In this document: positions 1-8,838 of the stretch, piece by piece
Layout of the letters: each line of letters starts with the position of its first letter
Numbering within the stretch: the first letter of the stretch is position 1
DNA from: Vampirovibrio chlorellavorus
GTDB taxonomy: Bacteria; Cyanobacteriota; Vampirovibrionia; Vampirovibrionales; Vampirovibrionaceae
NCBI GenBank assembly: GCA_003149345.1
Contig: QFWI01000008.1
Coordinates: 558,001 to 622,000, forward strand
Direction: 5' to 3'
DNA: 64,000 nt
The notes under the pieces: model-generated
The model's input: the letters and a program-made list of their open reading frames with translations, nothing else
What the model was told of the DNA's origin: nothing
Databases searched by the model: none
Made by a program: the position numbers and the translations under genes

Positions 1-1169
1 TCCTGAATTATCTCCTGGTTTATCCCCTCCAGAAAACACTGGGGCTTGGCCTTTGGGCCAACCTGAAAGGGGACTGGCTGTTTTACGCCAAACGCTTGTT
101 CCTGGACTTACTGCCTTTCTGGCTTCTGGTGCCGGCCGCCTTTCTGGATCCAGAGGCCAATACCGGCAATACCCGGCATCAATCCGCCCCTCCCACGCTC
201 TGGCTGTTAAGCTGGTTCCTGGCAGGCTTTACGGTCTATTCGCTCTCCGCTTTTCAGGAACCCACCCTGATTTTGCCCTTTATTCCACCCTTAGCCATCA
301 TTGCGGGCAGTTACCTGGCCCAGGTGGTTGAAGCCTCTCATAACAAAACGCATGCCTACTACGAGAGAGTGCTGATTACCTATATCATGCTGCTGTTGAT
401 AGCCGCCGTTCTCTTGACCATTGTTATTTTTCAGGTGGTGCCCAGCAACTACGTGGCCGGGTTCTGGAAGCTGCCGGGGCTGGCGGTGCTGGAATCCCTG
501 ACCCTGAAAGATAAAGTGTTTCCCTTGCCGGAAGCGTTCCCCCTGTGGAAGTTCTGGTTGATCCCGGGGCCGTTTATCTTGCTGATTGGGGCCTTTACCC
601 TTTTCTTTTTACAATTTTCCAGAAAGTTGAGTTTAACCCCGCTGGCCCTGACCAGTTCACTGCTGATTTTCATGCTGTTTGTCAAAGCGGTTTATTTACC
701 CATCATGCACCGCCCGGTCAACCAGTACCTGGCTCAACAACTCAACCACAGCCTCAAAGCGGGGGATCGGGTCTTACTGTTCTCACGACACCCCGCCGTC
801 AAACGCGTCATGTTTTATATTGCCCCCCAGCACCGGGCAGCCGTTCGCATGGTTCACTCCGGCCAACAAGTCTCCCAGACCCTGGAAAGTGGCCACGGCA
901 TCATCTACGGGGTTATTCGGGAAAAAAGCTACTTCAACGACCTGGACTATCAGTACAGAATGCTGTTCCGGGTGAACCATTACAACTGGCAATGGGATCT
1001 GGGAAATCTGGGAGAAATGGGCAAACTGCTGGGCGGTCGCCTACCGGAGTTTGACAAAATGCGCTCGGAAATTCTGATGTTACAGAGCCTGCCTGCCGAT
1101 ACGCTGCGAGTGATTCAACAAGAAGAACAAAGCCGGCAAACTCAAAGCCAGACTCGCAAACGGAAATAA
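1..1169 (+). CDS. Membrane glycosyltransferase, ArnT/PMT-like (GT39/GT83 type), C-terminal part
   Basis: The reading frame is open from the left edge (first whole codon at base 3) to a TAA at 1167-1169, so the N-terminal half lies outside the window. The visible part has several hydrophobic segments separated by short loops. Near its start a GDWLFY stretch followed by a membrane helix, and then a helix ending with PTLILPFIPPLAII, resemble the late membrane region of polyprenol-phosphate sugar transferases such as ArnT. Those enzymes move a sugar from a lipid carrier to an acceptor on the outer face of the inner membrane. The hydrophilic C-terminal 150 residues would be the periplasmic domain. 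The catalytic Asp/Glu loop of the family is not in the window, so the substrate cannot be inferred. Confidence 0.6.
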   Translation, partial: LNYLLVYPLQKTLGLGLWANLKGDWLFYAKRLFLDLLPFWLLVPAAFLDPEANTGNTRHQSAPPTLWLLSWFLAGFTVYSLSAFQEPTLILPFIPPLAIIAGSYLAQVVEASHNKTHAYYERVLITYIMLLLIAAVLLTIVIFQVVPSNYVAGFWKLPGLAVLESLTLKDKVFPLPEAFPLWKFWLIPGPFILLIGAFTLFFLQFSRKLSLTPLALTSSLLIFMLFVKAVYLPIMHRPVNQYLAQQLNHSLKAGDRVLLFSRHPAVKRVMFYIAPQHRAAVRMVHSGQQVSQTLESGHGIIYGVIREKSYFNDLDYQYRMLFRVNHYNWQWDLGNLGEMGKLLGGRLPEFDKMRSEILMLQSLPADTLRVIQQEEQSRQTQSQTRKRK

Positions 1170-1185
1170 CTGATGAAAACGATGC

Positions 1186-1218
1186 TTTCACCACAGGGAA
1201 CCTTTTCCTGTGGCGAAA
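1186..1218 (+). terminator. Hairpin after the glycosyltransferase gene
   Basis: CCACAGG (1191-1197) pairs with CCTGTGG (1207-1213). The stem continues outward through TTTC/GAAA with one mismatch. No run of T follows, so it is at best a weak intrinsic terminator or an mRNA 3' end structure. Confidence 0.35.
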
Positions 1219-1251
1219 TAAAGATTGCGCTTTCGGGTTCAGGCCGTACTA

Positions 1252-1270
1252 TGAATTGATAATCATTCGC
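1252..1270. promoter_or_regulatory. Fur-box-like sequence upstream of the first tandem gene
   Basis: The 19 bases contain GATAATCATT, the central part of the classical Fur box, and match about 13 of 19 positions of the consensus as I align it by eye. The site lies about 70 bases upstream of the start at 1342. No clear -10/-35 pair was found around it. It is a suggestion only. Confidence 0.22.
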
Positions 1271-1341
1271 AACGGGATGGCCGTATTCAGCGTCTATCAA
1301 GTGGTTTTCGTCGATTCTGAAATAGTGGGAGGGTCTGCATT

Positions 1342-2406
1342 ATGCTGTCAGGGGTTCAAACGCCCATCAATGCCACCGGGAGCCACTGGGGCGCTAAAAG
1401 GCCCTCAGGTTCCCCCACACCACAACAGGCAGCAGGCCAACCGGAAAGATTACAACGTTCTGGCAGCCCGCTCACATCCAAATCCGGGACGTCCCGACTC
1501 TCTCCGGGCGGCCATAAAAACCTGTTTCAGCGTATATTCAACACCCCCTGGATCAAACGGCCCGGGGCATCCCCCAGCAACAAGCGAAACCAGATTATTG
1601 CCGGGGCTCAGCACGATCGCAAGGAGCCGCGCAACCCCATCTCTTTTGAGGCGCTGGATAGCATGTTGAAAGAGCTGGACAATGACGTGGATCCCCGCAT
1701 TGGCTCCATCCTGAAAAATGGATACGCTAACGGCCTGAGACACCTGCTGAAAGTGGGAAACCAGATGGTGGCCGAGATGAATCAACTGATCGATCAAGGA
1801 CACCAAAAGCCGGAATTGGTCATCTATTACCAACATTCCGCCCAAGGGCGGCTGAAAGACCCTTTCAGTCAAAGGCATTACGCCTACGAGATCGAGCCTG
1901 AAAAAGAAATCCTCTGCGAAGTGCTAACCCCTCGGCGCCTGCCCACCAAATTCAACGCCATGAACCACTGGTCAAACATCGCCCGGGGCAAGCAAGGCCT
2001 GAGCGAGCTGGAGTACCTGGAATTTAGCGAGGGCGACCTGAAAACGATGCAAGACACGGTGCGCCAGCACCACAAGGTGCCACCGGGTGAACGCTTCAAC
2101 CTCAGCAATAAAGAAGAGCTGGCCGACTACGCCTTTCAACTGTTTAACATGCTGTACAACCTGCATCTGGCCAAAGAGGAAATGGCCCAGCAGTTCAAAA
2201 GGAACCCTGCCAATTATAAAGTGGGAATCGCCTCTCGTAGCCCCGGGGGCGAAACGGTCATCCTGGATCTGAGCCACCTGTTCCCAGGTTGCCACCTAAA
2301 GGCCACCAGCAACCAGACCCAAGCCGCTAAATTGGCGTTACCGCTAACCCTGGAAGCCCAGCGTGCTTTACTGGAACGGTTGTTCCAGGACGGCTCGAAC
2401 TCGTAA
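1342..2406 (+). CDS. Unrecognised protein, first of three tandem paralogues
   Basis: 354 residues. The ATG at 1342 is preceded by a GGAGGG ribosome site. The first 90 or so residues are rich in Ser, Pro, Gly, Arg and Lys and look disordered. They are followed by a mostly helical conserved part (SILKNG near residue 126, then a GNQM-type helix and VIYY) and a C-terminal motif VGIASR...DLSHLFPG. The same landmarks recur in the genes at 2460 and 3630. There is no signal peptide, membrane segment or recognisable catalytic motif, so the protein is probably cytoplasmic or delivered by an unconventional route. I do not recognise the family and assign no function. Confidence 0.8.
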   Translation: MLSGVQTPINATGSHWGAKRPSGSPTPQQAAGQPERLQRSGSPLTSKSGTSRLSPGGHKNLFQRIFNTPWIKRPGASPSNKRNQIIAGAQHDRKEPRNPISFEALDSMLKELDNDVDPRIGSILKNGYANGLRHLLKVGNQMVAEMNQLIDQGHQKPELVIYYQHSAQGRLKDPFSQRHYAYEIEPEKEILCEVLTPRRLPTKFNAMNHWSNIARGKQGLSELEYLEFSEGDLKTMQDTVRQHHKVPPGERFNLSNKEELADYAFQLFNMLYNLHLAKEEMAQQFKRNPANYKVGIASRSPGGETVILDLSHLFPGCHLKATSNQTQAAKLALPLTLEAQRALLERLFQDGSNS

Positions 2407-2459
2407 GGCGTTTTAAAGCCGGATTTTCGTCCTGGGCATTGAGTAGTGGGGGAGTTTTT

Positions 2460-3485
2460 ATGATTTCAGGTAGCGGCTTTTTAACCATCCAACGCACTTC
2501 AACGGGGTGGTTGGGACAGGGAACTGAAAGTAACAGGGCCAAACCGCCCATGGCCCAGCCGGGGGTCAAGGCCCAAATGGGCCCACGACCCAAAGCTGAC
2601 AAGAAGCGAATCCGGGTCAAGACCACGCACACCCATAATCCCATAGCGCAGCGCCGATGGAGACAATTACTGAGTCACGTACGCCCACAGTCCGATAGCC
2701 TCTACCCCATCGACACTCAAAATCCCACCCTGGCGACCAAACAATTACTCCAATTGGGAAACTATCTCCTGAGCCTGCAGGATGAACTGTCCGAATGGCC
2801 AATCAATAAGCGTCACTTTGTGATGATGCCCAGCCAACTGGTCATCTATCAGGAAGAACGGCTGAGCGAATCGGAGGACGGAATCTATTGGGCCCCCTCA
2901 AACATTCTGCGTTATATCGACACGCCCAACAACAATCGACGCTGGCTGCAACGCCCTTGGCGCTTTTTGGCCGACCTGACCCAACAGCTGGCCCGGGAAG
3001 AAAAGGACATCTATCTTAAAGTCCCCCTCCAAGCAGCCCAAGGGTTGGTTCAGCTTTTATCGTTCAGTATGAATCCCGACCTGTTTGACCTTGAGCGCAC
3101 CTGCAAAAAAGGGATCACCATTCTGCACAACCATATCCAGGGGGCAGGACTACAGGCGTGGAGTCCCGCAGAGCGAAACGCATTGGCTCAGACAGCCTCT
3201 CGGCGTGGCTTTGATATCCGGCACAACGATGAATGGTGCGACTATTTGGCAGGGTTAGTTGATATGCTGGAGCAGGTGGCCAGTGGTCTGGCCGAGTCCA
3301 GCAAAACCTCAGGACAAACACCCGTAAAACTGGGCATTGCCAGTCATTTACCGGATGGTCGCCAATACGTCCATGACCTGAGCGATCTGTTCCCCGGTGG
3401 CAGTTTAACCGCCGTTCGCCCAATCACCCCAACGGATCGCGCATTCCTTGAAAAGCTGTTCCACCAAAACGATTCTACCTCCTAG
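2460..3485 (+). CDS. Unrecognised protein, second tandem paralogue
   Basis: 341 residues. The ATG at 2460 follows GGGGGAG at a good distance and is preferred over a TTG seven codons earlier. The layout is the same as in the gene before it: a basic, low-complexity N-terminus, a helical middle with KQLLQLGNYLL and LVIYQE, then VKLGIASH and DLSDLFPGG near the C-terminus. The match to the first paralogue is clearest in the last 60 residues. It lies 53 bases after the first gene and is probably cotranscribed. Neither a signal peptide nor a known domain is visible. The function is unknown. Confidence 0.8.
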   Translation: MISGSGFLTIQRTSTGWLGQGTESNRAKPPMAQPGVKAQMGPRPKADKKRIRVKTTHTHNPIAQRRWRQLLSHVRPQSDSLYPIDTQNPTLATKQLLQLGNYLLSLQDELSEWPINKRHFVMMPSQLVIYQEERLSESEDGIYWAPSNILRYIDTPNNNRRWLQRPWRFLADLTQQLAREEKDIYLKVPLQAAQGLVQLLSFSMNPDLFDLERTCKKGITILHNHIQGAGLQAWSPAERNALAQTASRRGFDIRHNDEWCDYLAGLVDMLEQVASGLAESSKTSGQTPVKLGIASHLPDGRQYVHDLSDLFPGGSLTAVRPITPTDRAFLEKLFHQNDSTS

Positions 3486-3551
3486 ATGCGCTCTCACGGT
3501 TTTAACCCCGGCTTTACTTTCAGCACCGGTGAGCGGGTTTGATTTTAACGC

Positions 3552-3579
3552 TTGGATTATTTTGTTTTTAATTTATAAT
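3552..3579 (+). promoter_or_regulatory. Sigma70-type promoter for the third tandem gene
   Basis: TTGGAT (3552-3557), a 16-base spacer and a perfect TATAAT (3574-3579) stand 50 bases before the GTG start at 3630, in an AT-rich patch. The third paralogue can therefore be expressed apart from the first two. Confidence 0.6.
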
Positions 3580-3629
3580 ACCCCTTTAAAGGTGAGGTTA
3601 TCATTCCAAATCGGTAGGGGGGAACGCTT

Positions 3630-4751
3630 GTGATCGTACAAGGGGCATTTTGGCATTCAAAACCGTTATCCGGGACACATCATCCAGCCAAGGCAAGATC
3701 ACACGAGACCACAGTCCCCTCGAACTCTGCGTCCCCATCCGGCAGGGATCGGTTCCAACGGAAGACCAAAGACCTGCACACTGGACTCATCAGCAAACCC
3801 TTTAACGGGGCATCGCTTTGGCCCAGCAGGCCTGACTCGCCCAAACGAGCCGTTTTGACCGAAAAAAAAGTAAAAGCGGGCTTGCGGGAAAACAGCCAGC
3901 CCGCCACGCTTCCCATCAACCCCATTGCCTTTGATCGCGCCGAATCCCTGCTGAAAGCCCTGAGTACAGAGCCCTCTCCCTTTGCCCAAGGCATTCTGAA
4001 AAATGGACATCAACAGGGGTTAAAGCAAGTCTTGTTAATCAGCAACCGATTGATGAGCGATGTGAACGGCCTGCGCAAACAGGGCCGCCAGAACATCCGC
4101 TTTGTATTCTATGTCCATGATCCGTCCCTGAAGGCCATTCGGGATCCCGAATATGATCTGCAAAACCCGGAACTCTCCGATGATCTGTCGCTTCGATACT
4201 ACTTCAGTAAACCGCAAATTCTGGCCGACATAGATCGGGTGCATTCCCCCTTGCGCTACACCAGCCCAAAACCCTTACAGGCTACCATTCTCCCGAAAAA
4301 CCGGGCCAAGGGGGTGAGTCATCTAGACTTCACCCCCGAGGAACTGCAAACGCTGAAAGCCACCGCCCAAAGCGCCGGTTTTCCAGAGGGGGAGGCCCAT
4401 TTCAATGAGTACCTCAAGCAGCTCTTTAACCAGGTGGAAAATCTCTATGCCCAATGGCTCACTGTCTCTCAACAGGAAGGAGCGGATCAACCTTTGCGAC
4501 TGGGCCTGTACTCCGATAATTTACCCGCCATGCGCTACATTATTCGGGGTAAGCGTAAAGAGCCGCCCGTACGGGATTTCAAAGGCTGGCATCGCCTCGA
4601 CGATCCCCGCCGACGCTGGCAAATCCATGAAGTTACCCGGCTCTTCCCGGTGTGTGATGTCACTGGCTATGAAACAGCACCGGCCCAGGCCCGCCTGAAT
4701 CTGGAAAGTAAAATCCCCTTTTGGTATGAACGAAAGCGACCTGAAACGTAA
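3630..4751 (+). CDS. Unrecognised protein, third tandem paralogue
   Basis: 373 residues. The GTG start at 3630 follows a GGGGGGAA ribosome site. The N-terminal 90 residues are basic and low in complexity. From about residue 107 it parallels the first paralogue: GILKNGHQQGLKQVL and then FVFYVH. Later NRAKGVSHLDFTPEEL matches a similar stretch of the first protein, and the C-terminus has LRLGLYS and VTRLFP. A charged insertion (about residues 308-335) separates the last two motifs. It has its own promoter and converges on the TPR gene at 4755 with only three bases between the stop codons. The function is unknown. Confidence 0.8.
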   Translation: MIVQGAFWHSKPLSGTHHPAKARSHETTVPSNSASPSGRDRFQRKTKDLHTGLISKPFNGASLWPSRPDSPKRAVLTEKKVKAGLRENSQPATLPINPIAFDRAESLLKALSTEPSPFAQGILKNGHQQGLKQVLLISNRLMSDVNGLRKQGRQNIRFVFYVHDPSLKAIRDPEYDLQNPELSDDLSLRYYFSKPQILADIDRVHSPLRYTSPKPLQATILPKNRAKGVSHLDFTPEELQTLKATAQSAGFPEGEAHFNEYLKQLFNQVENLYAQWLTVSQQEGADQPLRLGLYSDNLPAMRYIIRGKRKEPPVRDFKGWHRLDDPRRRWQIHEVTRLFPVCDVTGYETAPAQARLNLESKIPFWYERKRPET

Positions 4752-4754
4752 AGG

Positions 4755-5891
4755 TCAGGGCTTGGGCGAACAGTTCTTTTTCAGGTATTCCCAAAGTTCA
4801 GTGGCCTGAGGGTGATGGGCCAACTTGATCGCATCGTAGAAGGACTTGGCCTGACGATAGTCATCCGCCGCGCAGTAGGCCGTACTCAGATTGTACTTGG
4901 CCTGAACGATGTTGGCGGGATCCATAAAGCCCGCCTTCAGGGAAAGCGCCTTGCGGGCATTGAGGAACACCTCTTCCCACTGGTGCTTGAGCAGATAGGC
5001 GGATGACAGCCCCACATAGGCATCCGCCAGTTCAGGATTCTTGCGAATAGCCTGCTGGTACTCCAGAATGGCCTCTCTCAGCTGGTTGGCATGGCCATAA
5101 TAACTGGCCCGGTTGTAATGGGACAGGGCCTCCTGATGCTTCCCCGAAACCACCACGATGGAGGCGGGCAAATACGGACGATAACCCACCGGATAAAAAC
5201 CCGCTTCCATGGTCGATTGACCGGAACGGGTATCTGGCAGGTCTTGCGGGAAATGCACCAGCGGCTTTTCACCGGATGGACGACTGACCGGGGTCGCCGT
5301 GGCCTTCAAGGCAAAGGACTCTTCGAGGGGAACACCGGCTTTGGGCGCCGCTGACAATCGGAGGGGCTTTCCCGGCGGGGACGATTGTTCCGTGAGTGGC
5401 AGGACGGGCGGCTGGGTGGAACTGGTCGACAAGCGATTACCCGCGCTTGGCATTATTTCCTTGGTGGGTTGCCAATCGGGAATGATGCCTTGCAGGTGGC
5501 TTGGGGGGTGGGTGGAACGCGGCCCGAAAGTGGAACTTGACCCAGGATTGGAGCGCTGACCGGGAGCCAACGCCGGGGTGGCGGGCGTTACCGGGTGGGG
5601 GTCCTGGGGGACCGAACGGCTGTTTATTTCCGGCTGCCAGGACACCGGAACCAGATCAGAATAAACCGACGGCGGGGGGGTGTCGTGAACACGACTGTCC
5701 TGCTTTAAATCCAGCATGGGAGCCAACAGGGGAGAGGGCTTAGGAACTTCCGCCCGCGTCCGGGGCGCCAACCGGGGGGTCTTGTGATACAAGGCCTCCG
5801 CCTGCACCCGAATCAGGCTAAAACACAGCCCATAAACCAGTAAACTCAACGCCCAAAAAGCAACCGAATGCTCAACCCGCTTCAATCTCAC
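4755..5891 (-). CDS. Membrane-anchored TPR protein
   Basis: 378 residues from a GTG at 5891, chosen because GGGAG lies eight bases upstream; a TTG at 5918 has GGAGG only three bases away and is the alternative. One N-terminal membrane segment (SVAFWALSLLVYGLCF) is followed by about 200 residues of Pro/Ser/Thr-rich linker. The C-terminal 120 residues hold three to four tetratricopeptide repeats (for example ALSHYNRASYYGHANQLREA and LADAYVGLSSAYLLKHQWEE). TPR arrays are protein-binding scaffolds, so this is likely an envelope protein that gathers partners on the far side of the membrane. The partner is unknown. It lies directly downstream of guaA on the same strand. Confidence 0.7.
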   Translation of the reverse strand: MRLKRVEHSVAFWALSLLVYGLCFSLIRVQAEALYHKTPRLAPRTRAEVPKPSPLLAPMLDLKQDSRVHDTPPPSVYSDLVPVSWQPEINSRSVPQDPHPVTPATPALAPGQRSNPGSSSTFGPRSTHPPSHLQGIIPDWQPTKEIMPSAGNRLSTSSTQPPVLPLTEQSSPPGKPLRLSAAPKAGVPLEESFALKATATPVSRPSGEKPLVHFPQDLPDTRSGQSTMEAGFYPVGYRPYLPASIVVVSGKHQEALSHYNRASYYGHANQLREAILEYQQAIRKNPELADAYVGLSSAYLLKHQWEEVFLNARKALSLKAGFMDPANIVQAKYNLSTAYCAADDYRQAKSFYDAIKLAHHPQATELWEYLKKNCSPKP

Positions 5892-5963
5892 CGGAAAAAC
5901 TCCCTGCGATTGCTGCAAGCGCCTCCGGTAAAAAAGTTAAATCCAAGGGCGGGGAAAGGCTGT

Positions 5964-7943
5964 CTATTCCCACTCTACCGTCGCCGGGGGCTTGCTGGTA
6001 ATGTCGTATAAAACCCAGTCTACATTGGGTCGGTCAGAAAGTTCCTCGGCCAGATTGCCGATAAATTCCCTGGGAATTTCCGAACCCAGGGCGGCAGGGC
6101 GGGCGGTCATGTAGTCACTGGTAATCACGGCCCGGATGACCACGGAGTGCCGCAAGGGACGATCCGCCTGAGGATGGCTGTCCACCGGCAGTAACACCGT
6201 AAAGAGCTGGCTGATTTGATCGTGAATCCCTTCGGCCCGAAAGCCTTCGGTCACCATCTGATCCAGCACCCGCAGCTTTTCCAGCGAGACCGGGGTTAGC
6301 AACGTGGGGGTAATGGTTTGGATCCGCTTCGGCAGGGGCTTGTCATTCAGCAACAGGGCCACCCGGTTGATGGCATGAATGCGGTTGGGAATTTTTTGAG
6401 CCATGGCCCTGATTTGTTCCCAGCCGCATTGTTGGAGATTACCCTTGATAACGGCCAAATAGCGGTAACTGCGGCTATCTCCCTGAACCCCCACGCTTCG
6501 CACCGGTACCAGCACGCCTTCAAAGCCTTCGGATTCGGCCAGTTCCTGCAACTCGGCGTTCACGCAAGCGTATTCTTCGGTCAAATAAGGGGTCTTGGCG
6601 CACAGCACCCGAATACCCAAACCGGGGCCGGGGAAGGGATGCCGCATGACCAAGGCTTCCGGCAGGCCCAGCATACGACCCACCTTACGCACTTCATCCT
6701 TGTGCCAATCCCGGTTGGGTTCAATAATCAGGCCTTTTTTCCGCTGCTCCTGAATCAGGGGTACGTCGTTGTGGTGGGTTTTAATGGTATGGGCCTGACT
6801 GCTGACCTCCCGGTTGCCGCTTTCAATCAAATCCGGGCGCAAGGTGCCCTGGGCGATAAAGGTTTTATCCAAGTCCAGGCCGCTTTTGCGAATGGCATCA
6901 CTAATCAGGTGATAGAAAACATCCCCGATAATGCGGCGTTTGGCCTCGGGATCGGTCACCTGATTCAGCGGCCCCACGGTTTGCCCGTCAATTTCCGTGG
7001 TGGCGTTCAGGAAAATATCCTCGGCGTCAATGCGCTCCAGATGGCGCAGGCCAATGGCCTTCAGGGCCTCGCAAACCAAATCACTCTCGTTGGCCCGCAT
7101 CATACCGGAATCGATATGCACGGCGAACACCTGCTCCGGGCGCAAGGCTTTCACCAGCAAGGCGGCGGTCACGCTGGAATCCACCCCGCCGCTAACCAGC
7201 ACAAACACGTTTTGCTCGCCCACGGTGGCCTGAATCTGGGCCAGGGTGTCCTCCAGCCGATGGGACAAATCAAAGGCCCCGGTCAACCCGCAGGCTTTAT
7301 ACAGGAAGTTCTCCAGCATTTTGCCGCCATTCACGCTCAGCTCCACTTCCGGGTGAAACTGCACGCCGTAAAAGCGTTTTTCCCGGTTCTCAATGGCGGC
7401 CACCACTTCATGCTGATGCGTGGAAACCGATCGGCCCACCACCTCAAAACCCTCAGCGGGCTGTCCCACGCTATCCCCATGGCTCATCAACACGTGCTGG
7501 GCAGGTTCCAGCCCGGCAAACAGCACACAGTCTGGCGAAACGGTCACTTCCGTTTCCCCGTATTCCTTGGTGGGAGAGGGCAGCACCGTGCCCCCGAACG
7601 TCCGGTTCATCAGCTGCATGCCGTAACAAATTCCCAGCACCGGAATGCCCAACTCAAAAATAGCCGGATCGCACTGGGGAGCGTCCGCTTCATACACACT
7701 ATTGGGGCCGCCGGACAAAATAATCCCGGCAAAGTCCCGGCCCAAATCCGCTGCCTTTACATCCACCGGAAAAATCTCAGTGGCCACGTTCAGCTCCCGC
7801 ACCCGGCGATCAATCACTTTGGTGTACTGGGCGCCACAGTCCAGCAGGGCGATTTTTTCCAAAGGCTGAACGGACGGTCTGGCGTTTGCGGAGGCGGGTT
7901 GTTCGGCGATTAAGTCCTGAGACATAGGGGCGGCATCCTTCAT
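5964..7943 (-). CDS. guaA: GMP synthase (glutamine-hydrolysing), long human-like form
   Basis: Makes GMP from XMP, glutamine and ATP in the cytoplasm. The N-terminal class I glutamine amidotransferase shows the nucleophile in GICYGMQ (Cys106) and VQFHPEVE (about residue 194). The ATP-pyrophosphatase domain begins with the P-loop VSGGVDSS (about residue 249). At 659 residues it is well above the usual 510-525 of bacterial GuaA. The extra length sits in the C-terminal dimerisation region, and the motifs QGTLRPDLIES, IKTHHND, VVIRAVITSDYM and the end YDITSKPPATVEWE follow the vertebrate enzyme closely. The start could instead be the ATG at 7925, which has AAGGA ten bases upstream. Confidence 0.93.
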   Translation of the reverse strand: MKDAAPMSQDLIAEQPASANARPSVQPLEKIALLDCGAQYTKVIDRRVRELNVATEIFPVDVKAADLGRDFAGIILSGGPNSVYEADAPQCDPAIFELGIPVLGICYGMQLMNRTFGGTVLPSPTKEYGETEVTVSPDCVLFAGLEPAQHVLMSHGDSVGQPAEGFEVVGRSVSTHQHEVVAAIENREKRFYGVQFHPEVELSVNGGKMLENFLYKACGLTGAFDLSHRLEDTLAQIQATVGEQNVFVLVSGGVDSSVTAALLVKALRPEQVFAVHIDSGMMRANESDLVCEALKAIGLRHLERIDAEDIFLNATTEIDGQTVGPLNQVTDPEAKRRIIGDVFYHLISDAIRKSGLDLDKTFIAQGTLRPDLIESGNREVSSQAHTIKTHHNDVPLIQEQRKKGLIIEPNRDWHKDEVRKVGRMLGLPEALVMRHPFPGPGLGIRVLCAKTPYLTEEYACVNAELQELAESEGFEGVLVPVRSVGVQGDSRSYRYLAVIKGNLQQCGWEQIRAMAQKIPNRIHAINRVALLLNDKPLPKRIQTITPTLLTPVSLEKLRVLDQMVTEGFRAEGIHDQISQLFTVLLPVDSHPQADRPLRHSVVIRAVITSDYMTARPAALGSEIPREFIGNLAEELSDRPNVDWVLYDITSKPPATVEWE

Positions 7944-8059
7944 TCAAGGGTCAAAAGTGAATAGCGTAAACGAAGTGAGGGAAGACAGATGCGAAACAGC
8001 AAGCAGACCGCAAGCACACTACAGGGGGATGGACGCATCGGTTTTGCTACTATTGCAGG

Positions 8060-8088
8060 ATTATAGCCTGAAGATGGCGCATTGTCTG
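8060..8088 (-). promoter_or_regulatory. Promoter of guaA
   Basis: Read on the minus strand: CAGACA (8083-8088), a 17-base spacer and a perfect TATAAT (8060-8065). The start site would be near 8053, giving a leader of about 110 bases before guaA. The leader has no obvious purine riboswitch fold. Confidence 0.55.
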
Positions 8089-8109
8089 TGCATGGCCAAA
8101 CCCGATGGT

Positions 8110-8838
8110 TTAACGGGCCAGCAACACCTGATGGCGGGCCAGCTTGGCCAGAAAGATGAGGGGGTTCCCGTCCCGGTAAAAGGCGGAAAAGCGGGGAATC
8201 TTAAACCGATGATCCGTGGCCTGCCATGGCCGGGTTTCCACGGTAAAGGCCGCCTGATAAGGGGTTTGGGTCAAAGCCTCCACTTCCCGTTCGGTGTGCG
8301 TGCCCCAGGGGTAGGCAAACACGGGCAGGAACCGTTCCCCAAACTCCGTTTGCAACACGGTGTAGGATTTCATCAGTTCCTCGGCCAAATCCGCCGGGGA
8401 AAGCTGAGTCATATCCCGGTGCAGCATGCCATGGCTTCCCAGGGTGACCAGAGAGGAATCAACCAGCTGATGCATTTGCCGAACGCTCATCAGGCGATCC
8501 CGTTGCGATTCCGGCAAGTGTCCCTGATCCCACTCGTTGGTGCCGCCATATCGACCCGGTAACACAAACACGGTGGCCGGGCATTGCTCTGCCTCTAAAA
8601 TGGGCAAGGCCTCCCGCAGGTTATTTTCATAACCGTCATCAAAGGTAAACAACACCTGACGATTCTCATTCAGTTGCTGCGGACTCATGGCCAGCGCCTG
8701 ACTCATGGATACAATCTCAAAACCCAGCAACCGCAAGGTGCGAATCAGACGACTCAAGCCGACCGGGCTGATGCTGATGTGCCTGCGTTCCGGGTGTGAG
8801 ATACGGGCTTCCACGTGATGAAAGTTAAAAATCAGCAT
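8110..8838 (-). CDS. Polysaccharide deacetylase (CE4/NodB family)
   Basis: 242 residues from the ATG at 8838, which overlaps the end of the glycosyltransferase gene and has AAGGA nine bases upstream. Longer frames would run far into that gene. The metal-dependent deacetylase motifs are present in order: TFDDGY (catalytic Asp and first metal ligand), SHGMLH (SHxxxH metal-binding pair) and FAYPWG. There is no signal peptide or membrane segment, so it probably acts on a cytoplasmic or lipid-linked sugar intermediate rather than on finished polymer, unless export is unconventional. Coupling to the GT4-GT2 gene places it in exopolysaccharide synthesis. Confidence 0.85.
   Translation of the reverse strand: MLIFNFHHVEARISHPERRHISISPVGLSRLIRTLRLLGFEIVSMSQALAMSPQQLNENRQVLFTFDDGYENNLREALPILEAEQCPATVFVLPGRYGGTNEWDQGHLPESQRDRLMSVRQMHQLVDSSLVTLGSHGMLHRDMTQLSPADLAEELMKSYTVLQTEFGERFLPVFAYPWGTHTEREVEALTQTPYQAAFTVETRPWQATDHRFKIPRFSAFYRDGNPLIFLAKLARHQVLLAR

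Noticed and set aside
6318-7913. A 531-codon open frame antisense to guaA
   Set aside because: Its composition (His, Gln, Gly rich) is that expected of the opposite strand of a GC-rich gene, and guaA on the other strand has full family motifs.
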